DNA of 64,000 bases, taken from positions 4,278,001-4,342,000 of the forward strand of contig NZ_CP110535.1 of NCBI RefSeq assembly GCF_026104355.1. Direction: 5' to 3'. The notes below the pieces were generated by a model. It saw only the letters and a program-made list of their open reading frames with translations. It was not told the origin of the DNA and did no database searches. Within the stretch, counting starts at the first letter, position 1, and each line of letters starts with the position of its first letter. Below are positions 17,257 to 26,682 of this stretch, in pieces. A program made the translations under genes and the position numbers. The DNA is from Halomonas sp. BDJS001. GTDB lineage: Bacteria > Pseudomonadota > Gammaproteobacteria > Pseudomonadales > Halomonadaceae.

Positions 17257-18156
17257 TTACGCATCCACGGTTAAACGGGCTTCGGCGCAGAAACGGCGTA
17301 AATTGTCATGCCCTAAACAAGCGTAGGTAAGCGGGTGGGCCACGGCAGGATCCTGCTCCGCCTCTACCACCATCCAGCCCGAATAGTCACTCTCCCGGAG
17401 CCCTTCAAATAAGGTGGTGTAGTCGATATAACCATCGCCCGGCACGGTGAACATGCCGTTCAGCACGCCGTCGAGAAAACTGAGATCCCGATTACGCACG
17501 TCCGCCAGTACGTCTTTGCGGATATCTTTGCAGTGCACATGATTGATGCGATCTGCGTACTTCTTCTGCAACGCCACCGGATCGCCGCCCGCTGCCACCA
17601 GGTGCCCGGTATCCAGCAGCAGCCCAACCGAAGGAGCGGCTTCGGCCATCAGCCGATCAATCTCATCAGGCGTTTCAATCACTGTGCCCAAGTGGTAGTG
17701 GTAGGCGATTTGCACCCCCTGCTCCAGGCAGTAATCAGCTACCTGATTAAGTCGTGGAATAAATGTCTTCCACCCCTCCTCACTCATGCGCGGCGAGTGA
17801 GAAAGAGGCGTGTCACGCTCGCCGTGCACGCAGTGGGTCACTTCACAGAACACCATGACGTTGGCGCCCAGCGATTTGAGCAGGTGCAGGTGCGGCTTGA
17901 GTGCTTCAATCTCGTCCTCGGCACTGCGGGTCAATAATTCGCTGCTGTACCAGCCTGAGACTAACGAGAGGCCGTGCTTCTCAAGAATGGGCCCAAGCTT
18001 TTCTGGCACCCGGGGGAACTTATGGCCTAGCTCGAAGCCCGAAAAGCCTGCCTGCTTACCTTCGGCAAGGCAGGTATCCAACGGTGTATCACCGCCTAAT
18101 GCGGGCATATCATCGTTAGTCCAGGTAAGTGGATTAATACCGAGTCTTACGCTCAT
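17257..18156 (-). CDS. iolE: Myo-inosose-2 dehydratase
   Basis: This 299-residue TIM-barrel lyase removes water from scyllo-inosose (2-keto-myo-inositol) to give 3D-(3,5/4)-trihydroxycyclohexane-1,2-dione, the substrate of IolD. The sequence starts with the IolE hallmark MSVRLGINPLTWTNDDMP. Metal ligands fall in GFSGFELGHKFP, LLLDTGHLVAAGGDP, INHVHCKDIRKDV and MVVEAEQDPAVAHP. GGAG lies seven bases before the ATG. The gap to iolD (88 bases) is the longest in this unit but holds no obvious terminator or GAA-N6-TTC site. Confidence 0.95.
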   Translation of the reverse strand: MSVRLGINPLTWTNDDMPALGGDTPLDTCLAEGKQAGFSGFELGHKFPRVPEKLGPILEKHGLSLVSGWYSSELLTRSAEDEIEALKPHLHLLKSLGANVMVFCEVTHCVHGERDTPLSHSPRMSEEGWKTFIPRLNQVADYCLEQGVQIAYHYHLGTVIETPDEIDRLMAEAAPSVGLLLDTGHLVAAGGDPVALQKKYADRINHVHCKDIRKDVLADVRNRDLSFLDGVLNGMFTVPGDGYIDYTTLFEGLRESDYSGWMVVEAEQDPAVAHPLTYACLGHDNLRRFCAEARLTVDA

Positions 18157-18244
18157 GGCGGTCTCCGTTACTGTTGTTATTCACATTTAGATTGCGTCGT
18201 TATTAAAAGTGGGTCGTTCTTCCAAATAAGCAGAGGGCAGCGCC

Positions 18245-20095
18245 TTAAAGATTCTGGAATTGGCGCGCTTTGTACGCCTCATAGCGTTCGCGGGCCGTAT
18301 TCACTTCGGCGCGTTCGGAAACCTCTGGCACTGCCACGTCCCACCAGGCACCACCGTCTTGGGTATCGGTCGAGCCATCGGTATCGATAGCAATCACGTA
18401 ACTACGGTCAGCGGCCTTGGCACGCTCAAGCGCTTGTTCTAATTCCTGAATATTGCCGACCTGCTCGCTGAGTGCACCCAATGCGGCCGCATGCGCTGCG
18501 AAGTCGGTCTTGGGGGCACCTTCATCAACGCTCAAGCAGTCATCCAGCATGTTGTTAAAGCCGGGCCCGCCGCAGAACTGCTGCAGGCGGTGGATGCATC
18601 CATAGCCACGGTTATCGAGAACTACAGCGACGATCTTGTGACCCAACATGACCGAGGTGGCAATTTCTGAATTGAGCATCAGGTAAGAGCCATCGCCCAC
18701 CATCACAAACACTTCAGAGTCGGGCTTGGCCATCTTGACGCCGACGCCACCGGCTAACTCGTATCCCATGCAGGAGTAGCCGTACTCCATGTGATAGCCG
18801 CGATCAAACCGCGTACGCCAGAGTTTTTGCAGCTCACCCGGCAGGCCACCTGCCGCACACACCACGATGTCGCGCTCGCCCGCCGCGCGGTTAACTGCAC
18901 CAACCACTTCTGCGTCGTAGGGCAAGTTGTTGCCGCGGTCGGCGGTCACCTTATCGACGGTCTGGTTCCAATCAGCGCGAAGTCCAGCGGCTTGCTCAAC
19001 CCAGCTCTCCTCTGGCTGCCAACCCTCGAGCTCAGTGATCAGTTCCTCAAGGGTCAGCTTGGCATCGCCTACCAGCGCCTGCCCCTTGTGCTTAACCGCA
19101 TCGAAAGAGGCCACATTGATGCTTAGCAGCTTGGCATTCGGGTTAATCATGGCGCGCGAGCCAGAGGCGAAATCCCCCAGCCGGGTACCGACGGCAATAA
19201 TCAGATCCGCTTCAGCCGCCAAGGCGTTGGCAGCCGCGCCGCCGGTGACGCCAATCGTGCCTACATTCTGGGTGTGATCCCACGGTAGTGCCCCTTTGCC
19301 CGCCTGGGTCTCTCCGACAGGTAGCTGGTAGCGAGAAACCCACGCATCAAGGGCGGTTATAGCCCCTGAGTAGTGCACGCCGCCCCCTGCCATCACCAGC
19401 GGCTTTTTAGCCTGGCGGATAAGCTGAACCGCACTTTCCAACTCATGGCGATCTGCTGACTGGCGACGCTGCCGGTGCACCTTCTCGGCAAAGAAGTGTT
19501 CGGGATAATCAAAGGCGAACGTCTGGATATCTTGAGGCAACGCCAGTGTGACCGGCCCACACTCGACCGGATCCGTTAGCACCCGCACCGCCTGGGGCAG
19601 CGAGGTGAGCAGTTGCTCGGGCCGCGTAATGCGGTCAAAAAACCGGCTGACCGGTTTGAAGCAATCATTAGAGGTCAGTGTGTGATCGTGGAAGTTTTCC
19701 ACTTGCTGAAGGACAGGATCAGGCATGCGCGTGGCAAACGTATCCCCTGGCAGGAAGAGCACAGGCAGGCGGTTCACATGCGCTACTGCGGCTGCCGTGA
19801 CCATGTTCGTCGCGCCTGGGCCCGCCGATGCGGTGCAGGCCATTACCTGCTGACGATTGAGTGTTTTGGTATAAGCAATGGCGGCATGGGCCATGCCCTG
19901 CTCATTGTGCGCGCGATAGGTTGGCAGATACTCGCGCGCCTGATACAGCGCCTCGCCTAGCCCGGCGACGTTGCCGTGACCAAAAATGGCCCAAACACCC
20001 GGAAAGAGCGGCTTAATCTCGCCCTCAATGTCTACTTTCTGGGCCAGCATATAGCGCACGACCGCTTGCGCCATGGTGAGTCGAATAGTATTCAT
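18245..20095 (-). CDS. iolD: 3D-(3,5/4)-trihydroxycyclohexane-1,2-dione acylhydrolase (decyclizing)
   Basis: This 616-residue thiamine-diphosphate enzyme hydrolytically opens the inositol-derived ring to 5-deoxy-glucuronate. The N-terminal Pyr domain holds the catalytic Glu region (YRAHNEQGMAHAAIAYTK), followed by ACTASAGPGATNMVTAA. The central domain contains VGTIGVTGGAAANALAAEADLI. The C-terminal PP domain carries the ThDP/Mg motif VMVGDGSYLMLNSE ending at LDNRGYGCI. The length matches the family. It starts 33 bases after iolC, a tight operon spacing. Confidence 0.95.
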   Translation of the reverse strand: MNTIRLTMAQAVVRYMLAQKVDIEGEIKPLFPGVWAIFGHGNVAGLGEALYQAREYLPTYRAHNEQGMAHAAIAYTKTLNRQQVMACTASAGPGATNMVTAAAVAHVNRLPVLFLPGDTFATRMPDPVLQQVENFHDHTLTSNDCFKPVSRFFDRITRPEQLLTSLPQAVRVLTDPVECGPVTLALPQDIQTFAFDYPEHFFAEKVHRQRRQSADRHELESAVQLIRQAKKPLVMAGGGVHYSGAITALDAWVSRYQLPVGETQAGKGALPWDHTQNVGTIGVTGGAAANALAAEADLIIAVGTRLGDFASGSRAMINPNAKLLSINVASFDAVKHKGQALVGDAKLTLEELITELEGWQPEESWVEQAAGLRADWNQTVDKVTADRGNNLPYDAEVVGAVNRAAGERDIVVCAAGGLPGELQKLWRTRFDRGYHMEYGYSCMGYELAGGVGVKMAKPDSEVFVMVGDGSYLMLNSEIATSVMLGHKIVAVVLDNRGYGCIHRLQQFCGGPGFNNMLDDCLSVDEGAPKTDFAAHAAALGALSEQVGNIQELEQALERAKAADRSYVIAIDTDGSTDTQDGGAWWDVAVPEVSERAEVNTARERYEAYKARQFQNL

Positions 20096-20128
20096 AGCTT
20101 TGTCACCCTTGTCATAAACTGGAATGCG

Positions 20129-22048
20129 CTAGGCCGCGCGCTGACGCTTCTGCCAGGCATCAACCAGGGTCATATAATTGGCCAGCACCGCTTCTATCAG
20201 TTGTTCATCGTCATAGTCGCCACGAAGCCAGCGGCGGCTTGGCTCACCAAAGATGGTGCGACCAACGGCAAAGCCTTTACACACATCGACGCCGGCACTA
20301 TCCATTAATCCCTCTTTAAGCTCATCCAGCGGCGCATCCAAGCCCAGCATCACAACACCGCGGCAGTGAGGCGCACGGGCTTTGAGTAACGTACTAATAC
20401 GCTGCCAGCCATCTCGTGTTTGCGGAGGGAGTTTCCACCAATCGGGCTGCACACCCAGATTGTAAAAACGCTGCATCGCATTGATGAACATATCGTCATC
20501 AGCAGCCAGGTCGCGCGGCGGGATAATTTCCAGCAATAATTCATTGCCCGACTCAGCGCAGGCGCGATAAAGCTCCATCACTTGCCTTTCCTGGACTTGC
20601 CGCAGGGTCACTTGATCTTCCGGGTGGTAGAAAACAAGGCACTTGACGATATGTTCCTTCGGCCATTGCTGAAGGCGTGAGCCGATACTGCGCCCACCTT
20701 CCAGTTCGATGGGCCGGGAGCTAGGCAGCTCCACCGGCCGGGCGATCCACCAGCCTCGCCCGGTGACATCGTTAAGCGCATCCTGACCGTAGGTATCGTC
20801 AATCAATACCCCCACGCGGCTGTTACCCAATTGCTCACTACCGCGCTCTGTCGCTTTCACAAGCAGTTGCTTTAGGTAAGGAATCCTGGCGACATCAGCC
20901 CCTTCTTCACGGGCCATATCAAAGAGTTGTTTGCGGTGATCAAACGCCATGATGCAGAGATCATCCCACTGCTGGGGGTTGCGCTGAGTGGTCACACGGT
21001 GCAGGTAATTAAGCCGGGTATCCAGGTCTGGACGGGCAATGGACTCCGCTCTGGAGAGGTAATCGTCAAGCTCTTCGGCACTGGGGATCGCCGGCGCGCA
21101 GCCGTGGCGGGAGACCACCAGAGCACCACAAGCGTTGGCATATGCGCAGCTGCGTTCATGAGGTTCATTACGCAGCCAGCCTCGCAAGAAACCGCTCATA
21201 AAGGCATCGCCTGCACCCAATACATTCAGTACATCGACGCGCACCCCAGTGTGCACCACGAAGTCTTCTTCGCTATCGGGGATAACCCCGTCGAGCACCG
21301 TACACCCCTGAGCTCCCAGTTTGAGCACGATGGTGGCATCCGTGAGTTCGCGAATACGCTTCAGTGCTGTAAGAGTATCGGTACTGTTGCCCGCGATATG
21401 CACCTCTTCTTCGGTGCCTACCACTAAATCGAGGTCAGGCAGAATCGTCTGTAAATGGCGGCTAACGCCTTCATCGGAAACGAACCGGGTTTCACCATCA
21501 CCCAACGTGGTTAAGCCCCACAGCACCGGGCGATAGTCGATATCCAGAATGACTTTGGTGCCAGCGGCTTTGGCGTATTCAATCGCTGTTTTACTGGTCG
21601 TGTAGGTTTGTTCTGTCGAGAAGTGCGTCCCGGTAATCAGCAGCGCGTTGCTGGAGGCAATAAAGGCAGGATCGAAATCTCCACTATCAACGGCCATGTC
21701 GGCACAGTCATTCCGATAAAAGATCAGCGGAAACGTATCGCGGTCTTTAATGCCCAGCACCACCATCCCCGTGAGTCGCTCTTTATCGGTGACGACGTGG
21801 CTGGTGTCGACACCGGCTCTGGCCAACTCTTCGCGCACGAAGCGGCCCATGTGCTCGTCACCGACGCGCGTCAGCATCGCTGTTTTCAGCCCCATGCGAG
21901 CCGTTCCATAAGCGATATTGCCTGAAGAGCCCCCCAGGTACTTGGCAAAGCTGCTCATATCCTCCAAACGGCTACCCACTTGGTTGCCGTATAAGTCAAC
22001 AGCCGCTCGACCGAGGCAGATTAGATCCAGTGTCTTGGTCTTATTCAT
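20129..22048 (-). CDS. iolC: 5-dehydro-2-deoxygluconokinase with C-terminal DUF2090 domain
   Basis: This 639-residue two-domain protein has a PfkB-type sugar kinase in the first 330 residues. It shows GGSSGNIAYGTARMGLKTAM at the substrate site and NVLGAGDAFMSGFLRGWL with the catalytic Asp. From about residue 335 follows a DUF2090 TIM-barrel domain (CIMAFDHRKQLFDMAREEGA) related to class I aldolases. The kinase makes 2-deoxy-5-keto-gluconate 6-phosphate, and the second domain is thought to supply the aldolase step, consistent with no separate iolJ here. This fusion is common in Proteobacteria. It is the first gene of iolC-D-E-A, with a GAA-N6-TTC operator about 115 bases upstream. Confidence 0.94.
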   Translation of the reverse strand: MNKTKTLDLICLGRAAVDLYGNQVGSRLEDMSSFAKYLGGSSGNIAYGTARMGLKTAMLTRVGDEHMGRFVREELARAGVDTSHVVTDKERLTGMVVLGIKDRDTFPLIFYRNDCADMAVDSGDFDPAFIASSNALLITGTHFSTEQTYTTSKTAIEYAKAAGTKVILDIDYRPVLWGLTTLGDGETRFVSDEGVSRHLQTILPDLDLVVGTEEEVHIAGNSTDTLTALKRIRELTDATIVLKLGAQGCTVLDGVIPDSEEDFVVHTGVRVDVLNVLGAGDAFMSGFLRGWLRNEPHERSCAYANACGALVVSRHGCAPAIPSAEELDDYLSRAESIARPDLDTRLNYLHRVTTQRNPQQWDDLCIMAFDHRKQLFDMAREEGADVARIPYLKQLLVKATERGSEQLGNSRVGVLIDDTYGQDALNDVTGRGWWIARPVELPSSRPIELEGGRSIGSRLQQWPKEHIVKCLVFYHPEDQVTLRQVQERQVMELYRACAESGNELLLEIIPPRDLAADDDMFINAMQRFYNLGVQPDWWKLPPQTRDGWQRISTLLKARAPHCRGVVMLGLDAPLDELKEGLMDSAGVDVCKGFAVGRTIFGEPSRRWLRGDYDDEQLIEAVLANYMTLVDAWQKRQRAA

Positions 22049-22163
22049 GGCATCACATCCTACGTGTAGCCAGTCCCTAACCCAGCGTCACTTGTAAAGA
22101 GAAGCAGCGTTGCCGTGGATTTTCAGGAATGGACATTGTTATTAGCGTGGTTCGCTTCAATAT

Positions 22164-22177
22164 AGAATTTATATTCC
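22164..22177. promoter_or_regulatory. Putative IolR operator upstream of iolC
   Basis: AGAATTTATATTCC has the GAA-N6-TTC form and sits in the identical 17-mer TATAGAATTTATATTCC that also occurs before iolR (25412-25428). It lies between the terminator after iolG and the iolC start, so it marks the promoter of iolC-D-E-A. Confidence 0.75.
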
Positions 22178-22246
22178 AAATAATCAATATTTGAAACGTG
22201 CAATCCGTAATGCTTTGGTTGTACATTCGACAAAATATGACGTCTC

Positions 22247-22279
22247 AAAAAAAATGGCTCCGTGCAGAGCAGCGGAGCC
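22247..22279 (-). terminator. Rho-independent terminator after iolG
   Basis: On the minus strand a 7-bp stem GGCTCCG/CGGAGCC with a 10-base loop is followed by one A and eight T residues, 22 bases after the iolG stop. It separates the iolI-H-G message from iolC-D-E-A. Confidence 0.85.
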
Positions 22280-22300
22280 GTGTATGAGGAGTTTGAACCG

Positions 22301-23310
22301 TTAGGCGTAGAACGCCGGTCGCTCTGGCATCTCAATTTGTTCAATACCGCCGCTTTCCTGTGCTTTGACACACACATCGCCCGCGATGGCGGCCGCATAG
22401 CCGTCCCAGGATGAGGGCCCCTTCAATTCACCAGTGGCTACGCCATCAATGAAGGCTTGCAGCTCGACATCAAATGCCTCACCGAAACGTTTTTCCAATC
22501 CATGAGAATCTCATTGGAGAGCTGGCCAGCCTGGCGAAGCTGCAGTGATTGAGGTTCTGGCAGTCGGGCAATACCCTCTTCACCCACAACGTCACATTGA
22601 ATGTCATAACCGTACTTGCAGTTCACAAACACTTCGACGTCAATTCGCACGCCTTTGACGGTCTCAAGCAGCACGATCTGAGGGTCTTCAACCTTGCTGT
22701 GAGCATGGCGCGTCTTGCGGGGGAATAGTACCTGAGCACTTTTGTAATCGTCGTCCAGCAGCCAGCGGAACGTATCCAATTCATGAATCAGCGTGTCGTG
22801 AATCGCCATGGGGGTAATGTAACGCTCCGGCACGTCCGGGTTGCGATGTGCAGCATGAACAATCAGAGGCTCACCTAGACGGTTGCTATCAATTGCATCC
22901 TTCATCAACCGGTAACCGCTGTCGTAGCGGCGCATAAACCCGACCTGAACAAGTCGCTTATCGGCCTTTATTTCCGCATCAATGATATGTCGACAGCCCT
23001 CAGCAGTGGTCGCCAAAGGTTTCTCGCAAAAGACCGGCTTACCGGCTTTAATAGCGGCCAATACATACTCTTCGTGGGTAGGGCCCCATGAAGTAACCAT
23101 CACCGCATCAACACTTTCGGCGCTAATCAGCGCCTGACCATCTTCATAAACCTGCGCCTCGACGCCCAACCGTTCCACCACTGCTTTGGCCTGATCAAGG
23201 TTAACGTCAGTAACCGCGACAATCTGACCGCCGGTCAACTGTTGGGTAATACGACGGGCATGTTCTTCCCCGATCATGCCGGTGCCGATAATTCCTATTT
23301 TTACGGACAT
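22301..23310 (-). pseudogene. iolG: Inositol 2-dehydrogenase, interrupted by a one-base frameshift
   Basis: This Gfo/Idh/MocA enzyme should oxidise myo-inositol to scyllo-inosose with NAD+. The first frame (start 23310, AAGGA upstream) encodes [40 protein letters not shown] and [18 protein letters not shown], all intact. At a run of five A (coding strand; 22490-22494) the frame is lost. The true C-terminus continues in the next frame as [20 protein letters not shown] through PERPAFYA. Restoring one A gives a protein of about 336 residues, the family's normal length, with seamless homology. It is either a real inactivating mutation in a homopolymer or a sequencing error. Without it the full-length first step of the pathway would be missing, unless the paralogue at 11081-12271 substitutes. 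Confidence 0.9.
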
Positions 23311-23324
23311 AATTGTTTTCCTTA

Positions 23325-24221
23325 TTATTTCCAGTATTTGTCGACGTAACGTTGAATCTCACCACGCATAAAACGATTGGAGGCTTCAGCTCGCTCTTCC
23401 CAACCGAATACACAGCTGGAGAGCACACCATCAAAGCCAATTTCATGCAGGGTTTTGAAGAAAACGTCCCAGTCTATTTCTCCCTCCCCCATATCCAGGT
23501 GCTGATGGACTCGGGCAGTAGAACCAGGGGGGTTAACGATATAGCGCAACTCCGAAGAAGCTTTGTGGTTAAACGTATCAGCGACACGGGCGTGAACTAA
23601 CTCACCCTTGGTGGCACGGATGGTGGTCGCCAAGTCGTCACCGTAAAAAAAGCTATGGGGGGCAATATAGGAGCTTTTAATAGCAGGTGAGTTAATGGTT
23701 TTAATGATTTCCACCGCCGGCTCCATTGTCTCAATCCAGTCTTCAGGATGAGGCTCAATGCTCAGCGTTAATCCTTCGCGCTCAAGAATGGGTACCAATA
23801 CATCCATCGAGCGCCAAAAGGCGTTTTCGCACGCTTCTGGAGTATGGAGCCCTGCTCGGTCTGCCTGAGAACGCTCCACTGAACCGCCGCGCCCGAATTC
23901 GGAAATCAGCAGTGGATTATCAAGCTCTACCGCCACTTCGATAATTCTTTTCCAGTTATCCATGGCCATTTCCCATTCATCGCGATAGGGGCTAGACCAT
24001 CGATACATCGGCTGCATGGTGGCAAGGCCAACATCATGCTCTTTCATGGCTTTTTTAAATGACCTGATAGCCTCAGGATAAGCACGCGGCCGAGTCCACC
24101 ACACCATGAAATCGGGGCGGGGCGACAGTTCTATATAGTCGTAACCAAGCTCTTTAGTGAGTCGACAAATGTCTGGCAACGAGAGGTGCCGGTGCATATG
24201 CGGATCGAGGGCGATTTTCAT
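23325..24221 (-). CDS. iolH: IolH-like TIM-barrel sugar isomerase/epimerase
   Basis: The 298-residue protein closely follows Bacillus IolH in block order. It has [20 protein letters not shown] at the start, [58 protein letters not shown], and a long block containing [19 protein letters not shown] and then [11 protein letters not shown]. It is a xylose-isomerase-like fold with metal-binding Glu, Asp and His. The exact reaction of IolH is not firmly known; an inosose or keto-sugar isomerase role is usual guesswork. It lies between iolI and iolG with 14 bases to iolG, and AGGAG precedes its ATG. Confidence 0.88.
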   Translation of the reverse strand: MKIALDPHMHRHLSLPDICRLTKELGYDYIELSPRPDFMVWWTRPRAYPEAIRSFKKAMKEHDVGLATMQPMYRWSSPYRDEWEMAMDNWKRIIEVAVELDNPLLISEFGRGGSVERSQADRAGLHTPEACENAFWRSMDVLVPILEREGLTLSIEPHPEDWIETMEPAVEIIKTINSPAIKSSYIAPHSFFYGDDLATTIRATKGELVHARVADTFNHKASSELRYIVNPPGSTARVHQHLDMGEGEIDWDVFFKTLHEIGFDGVLSSCVFGWEERAEASNRFMRGEIQRYVDKYWK

Positions 24222-24274
24222 TAAATTCTCCTTGTCTTTATTATTGCGCTTACAGCGCGATAACAGAGCCAGCG

Positions 24275-25099
24275 CTAGCCCAGCTGATGCTGAATAAATG
24301 CCATACTGTCTCGCAGCGTTGCCACTGGATCTTTCTGTTGATGTACCGATGTGGCAAAAGGCTCAAAAGAGACATACCCGTTGTAGCCATCGCTTAATAA
24401 ACGCTTAAGTTGTCCTACGTTATCGAGACGATCTTGAGTGCTTACTAGCACGCGATGCTCATCTAACATGCCTTCAAAGGTGACATCGGGATCTTCAAGT
24501 CCAGAGATATGTACCAACCCTGTCATATCAGCAAAAACATTAGACTCACTGGCGCCTTGATGATGGAAAGTGTCGTGTACTAGTGAAAAACGCGATGACA
24601 GGTTAAGTGCATGGATGACCTCTACCGCTTCGCCTTTAGCCCGCAACGAGGAGGTGGGGAATCCAAGGGGCTCAACAAACCCCTGTAGGTCGTAACGACC
24701 CAGTACTTTATCCAGCGCTGTTAACGCTTGCTCCAGGCCAGCCTTACGCTCTTCGGCACTGGCTCGGTGCTCGGCGTCTACTAGCGGGCAGAGTACTAAC
24801 CCTCGTCCACCCGCTGCATGAACCCACTGAGCCAGCGTTTCTGCCTGCCCCTCCCGCTCTTCGTTCCAAACGTTGAAGGGGTAAAGCGCATTAATGCTCA
24901 AAACCTCAATGCCTAATTCTCGTGCCCGCTGACCAGCACTGCTTGCAGAATCCAGATCAACGATACTGTTACCCCCCACGTCGTTGCGCAGTTCTACTGC
25001 ACCTACGCCCATTTCAGCGGCGGCTTCGATAAGCTGCTGAGGCGTCCAGCGCGGGTTAACCATATGATTCAGCGCGAATTGAATAGAGTGCTGCACCAT
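24275..25099 (-). CDS. iolI: IolI-like TIM-barrel isomerase (2-keto-myo-inositol isomerase-like)
   Basis: The 274-residue xylose-isomerase-like barrel shows the IolI pattern: an N-terminal FALNHMVNPRWTP, VGAVELRNDVG, INALYPFNVWNE, GFVEPLGFP with the metal Glu, LVHDTFHHQGA with Asp and His ligands, DEHRVLVS, and YVSFEPFAT with the last Glu. In Bacillus IolI interconverts inososes, which lets D-chiro-inositol enter the pathway. The ATG at 25099 has GGAG six bases upstream and is preferred over a TTG four codons earlier. First gene of iolI-H-G; its promoter region holds the operator at 25205-25218. Confidence 0.8.
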   Translation of the reverse strand: MVQHSIQFALNHMVNPRWTPQQLIEAAAEMGVGAVELRNDVGGNSIVDLDSASSAGQRARELGIEVLSINALYPFNVWNEEREGQAETLAQWVHAAGGRGLVLCPLVDAEHRASAEERKAGLEQALTALDKVLGRYDLQGFVEPLGFPTSSLRAKGEAVEVIHALNLSSRFSLVHDTFHHQGASESNVFADMTGLVHISGLEDPDVTFEGMLDEHRVLVSTQDRLDNVGQLKRLLSDGYNGYVSFEPFATSVHQQKDPVATLRDSMAFIQHQLG

Positions 25100-25204
25100 G
25101 GAGGTCTCCAATTAGAGTGGTTTGGTTGTTTTTCTTAAATAGGACAAAAACGAGCTCAGCTGTTGGGCTAGCCAAGCAATGATGTCCAACGTTAAAACGA
25201 GAAT

Positions 25205-25218
25205 AGAACATACATTCC
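25205..25218. promoter_or_regulatory. Putative IolR operator upstream of iolI
   Basis: AGAACATACATTCC matches the GAA-N6-TTC form. It lies about 106 bases before the iolI start, similar to the distance seen for iolC. A partial repeat (GGAAACATAC) follows nine bases on. Confidence 0.65.
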
Positions 25219-25414
25219 AAACAGGAAACATACAGAATATTCGATTCCTTTATTGTTTGGCATCAACTCAAGTCGTTAGTAATGAAATCAATAATTTATT
25301 GTTTTTATTACGCTAATCCTAGTCAACACATTCGACCAAAGCAGTACCGTTAAGCTCAAAAATCTCTCATATGAATTTGTGATGATTTACTTGGTGCTAT
25401 CGAAAAGCATTTAT

Positions 25415-25428
25415 AGAATTTATATTCC
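25415..25428. promoter_or_regulatory. Putative IolR operator upstream of iolR (autoregulatory)
   Basis: AGAATTTATATTCC sits within a 17-mer identical to the iolC site, 64 bases before the iolR start. It suggests that the regulator controls its own gene. Confidence 0.72.
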
Positions 25429-25491
25429 CATTTAACTACGCTATGAATCACATATACGATGACAACATTAAATGTGACTAGCAGGCGCCCT

Positions 25492-26355
25492 ATGAGCCAA
25501 GTACCACAAAGTTTTACAACACTAGAAGAGCGGATCACCGCTGAATACCCCACTCTAAGCCGTCGTTTGCAGCAAACAGCACGGTTTCTTTTAGATCATC
25601 CTCAAGAGGTGGCTTTCGCGACGGTTGCTCAGTTGGCTCAACAAGCAGGAGTGACGCCCTCAACGCTCATTCGGTTTTCTAATAACTTTGGGTTTTCAGG
25701 CTTCTCAGAGATGCAGCAGTTGTTTCGTGCCCGTCTGTTTGATGAATTACCCAATTACAACGAACGCATCCGTGCAGTACGCACAGCCACAGGTGAAACA
25801 CCGGACAGCACTCAACTGCTATGGGAATTTGCCAGTGCCAATCAAGAAGTACTCCAACAGCTCCCTGATCGGATCAACCCTGATCACCTGGAGAATGCGT
25901 TGGATATTTTCGAAAAAGCTCAAGCCATTCATGTAATGGGCGCACGCCGCAGCTTTGTGGTCGCTAGCTATATGACCTATGCCCTTCACCATATAGAGAA
26001 ACCCGCCTTTCTGATGAACGGTATTGGCGGTATGTACAGCGAGCAGGTAAAAGCGGTGGCTACTCATGACGCATTGCTGGTTATCAGCTTCGCCCCTTAC
26101 GCTCAAGAATCCCGTGATGTCGCGGAGGAGGCTCTCCGAAGAGGCATCCCACTGGTGGTTTTGACAGACTCAAGTCTCAGCCCACTAGTGCGCTTGTCTG
26201 ACGTAGCACTGATAGTGCACGAAGCGGAAGTAAAGAGTTTTCGAGGACTGACCGCCTCGCTTTGTCTTACTCAGACACTTGCTATTTCACTCGGCGTTCG
26301 CCAGGACAAAGCGTTGGATCTGCAAAAAAGCCGCAATCAACCTGACCAGCCTTAA
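25492..26355 (+). CDS. iolR: RpiR/MurR-family transcriptional regulator, probable IolR
   Basis: The 287-residue protein has an N-terminal RpiR helix-turn-helix (YPTLSRRLQQTARFLLDHPQ, then VAQLAQQAGVTPSTLIRFSN). A C-terminal SIS sugar-phosphate domain follows (IHVMGARRSFVVASYMTYAL, ALLVISFAPYAQESRDVAEE). RpiR-type IolR proteins repress inositol genes in Salmonella and rhizobia, and rhizobial IolR is reported to bind GGAA-N6-TTCC-like sites, matching the five sites here. The effector is likely an inositol catabolite such as 2-deoxy-5-keto-gluconate 6-phosphate (inference). The ATG at 25492 has an AGGCG Shine-Dalgarno-like match; an in-frame ATG at 25459 has none. Confidence 0.87.
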   Translation: MSQVPQSFTTLEERITAEYPTLSRRLQQTARFLLDHPQEVAFATVAQLAQQAGVTPSTLIRFSNNFGFSGFSEMQQLFRARLFDELPNYNERIRAVRTATGETPDSTQLLWEFASANQEVLQQLPDRINPDHLENALDIFEKAQAIHVMGARRSFVVASYMTYALHHIEKPAFLMNGIGGMYSEQVKAVATHDALLVISFAPYAQESRDVAEEALRRGIPLVVLTDSSLSPLVRLSDVALIVHEAEVKSFRGLTASLCLTQTLAISLGVRQDKALDLQKSRNQPDQP

Positions 26356-26682
26356 TCGCTGCTGCTATCGATACCGACCACTCCCCTTTCTCCCACTTGA
26401 AGAGTGCCTGCTTAGCCAGATGCAGCAGGCCTATCAGTCCTCGAAGCCCCCCTTCCTTGGCTTTTGCACCACGGTTACACAGCGGAAATATTTAGCTTTT
26501 CTAGAAATCAATCGCTCTCCTGGCGAAAGAAACAAATATTCCATTTATACCAAAGTATGGAATTAAAATTTTGCTTTTGGCGCAAATAGAATCTAAATTC
26601 CATACATAGGATATGCGCACTCTTAATTGCCGCATCCGAAATGGTGATCACAATCACAACAATAATACTCAGGAGAATACCT
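26356..26682. other. Intergenic region between iolR and the ABC operon
   Basis: These 327 bases hold a full GAA-N6-TTC operator at 26588-26601 and, upstream, looser half-sites (ATATTCC at 26536-26542 and GGAATTAAAATTTT near 26559). They presumably contain the promoter of the ABC operon. No gene is seen. Confidence 0.6.
26588..26601. promoter_or_regulatory. Putative IolR operator upstream of the inositol ABC operon
   Basis: AGAATCTAAATTCC has the GAA-N6-TTC core and lies 81 bases before the binding-protein start. Confidence 0.68.

Larger units (their letters stand above)
25100..25491. other. Divergent promoter region between iolI and iolR
   Basis: This 392-base AT-rich gap between divergent units holds two GAA-N6-TTC operators, one near each gene. 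It should contain both promoters. No additional open frame of protein character is seen. Confidence 0.7.

Noticed and set aside
22484..22498. Programmed -1 ribosomal frameshifting in iolG
   Set aside because: The sequence G-AAA-AAC is not a good slippery heptamer (the first base is G) and inositol dehydrogenases are not known to use frameshifting; a one-base indel is simpler.
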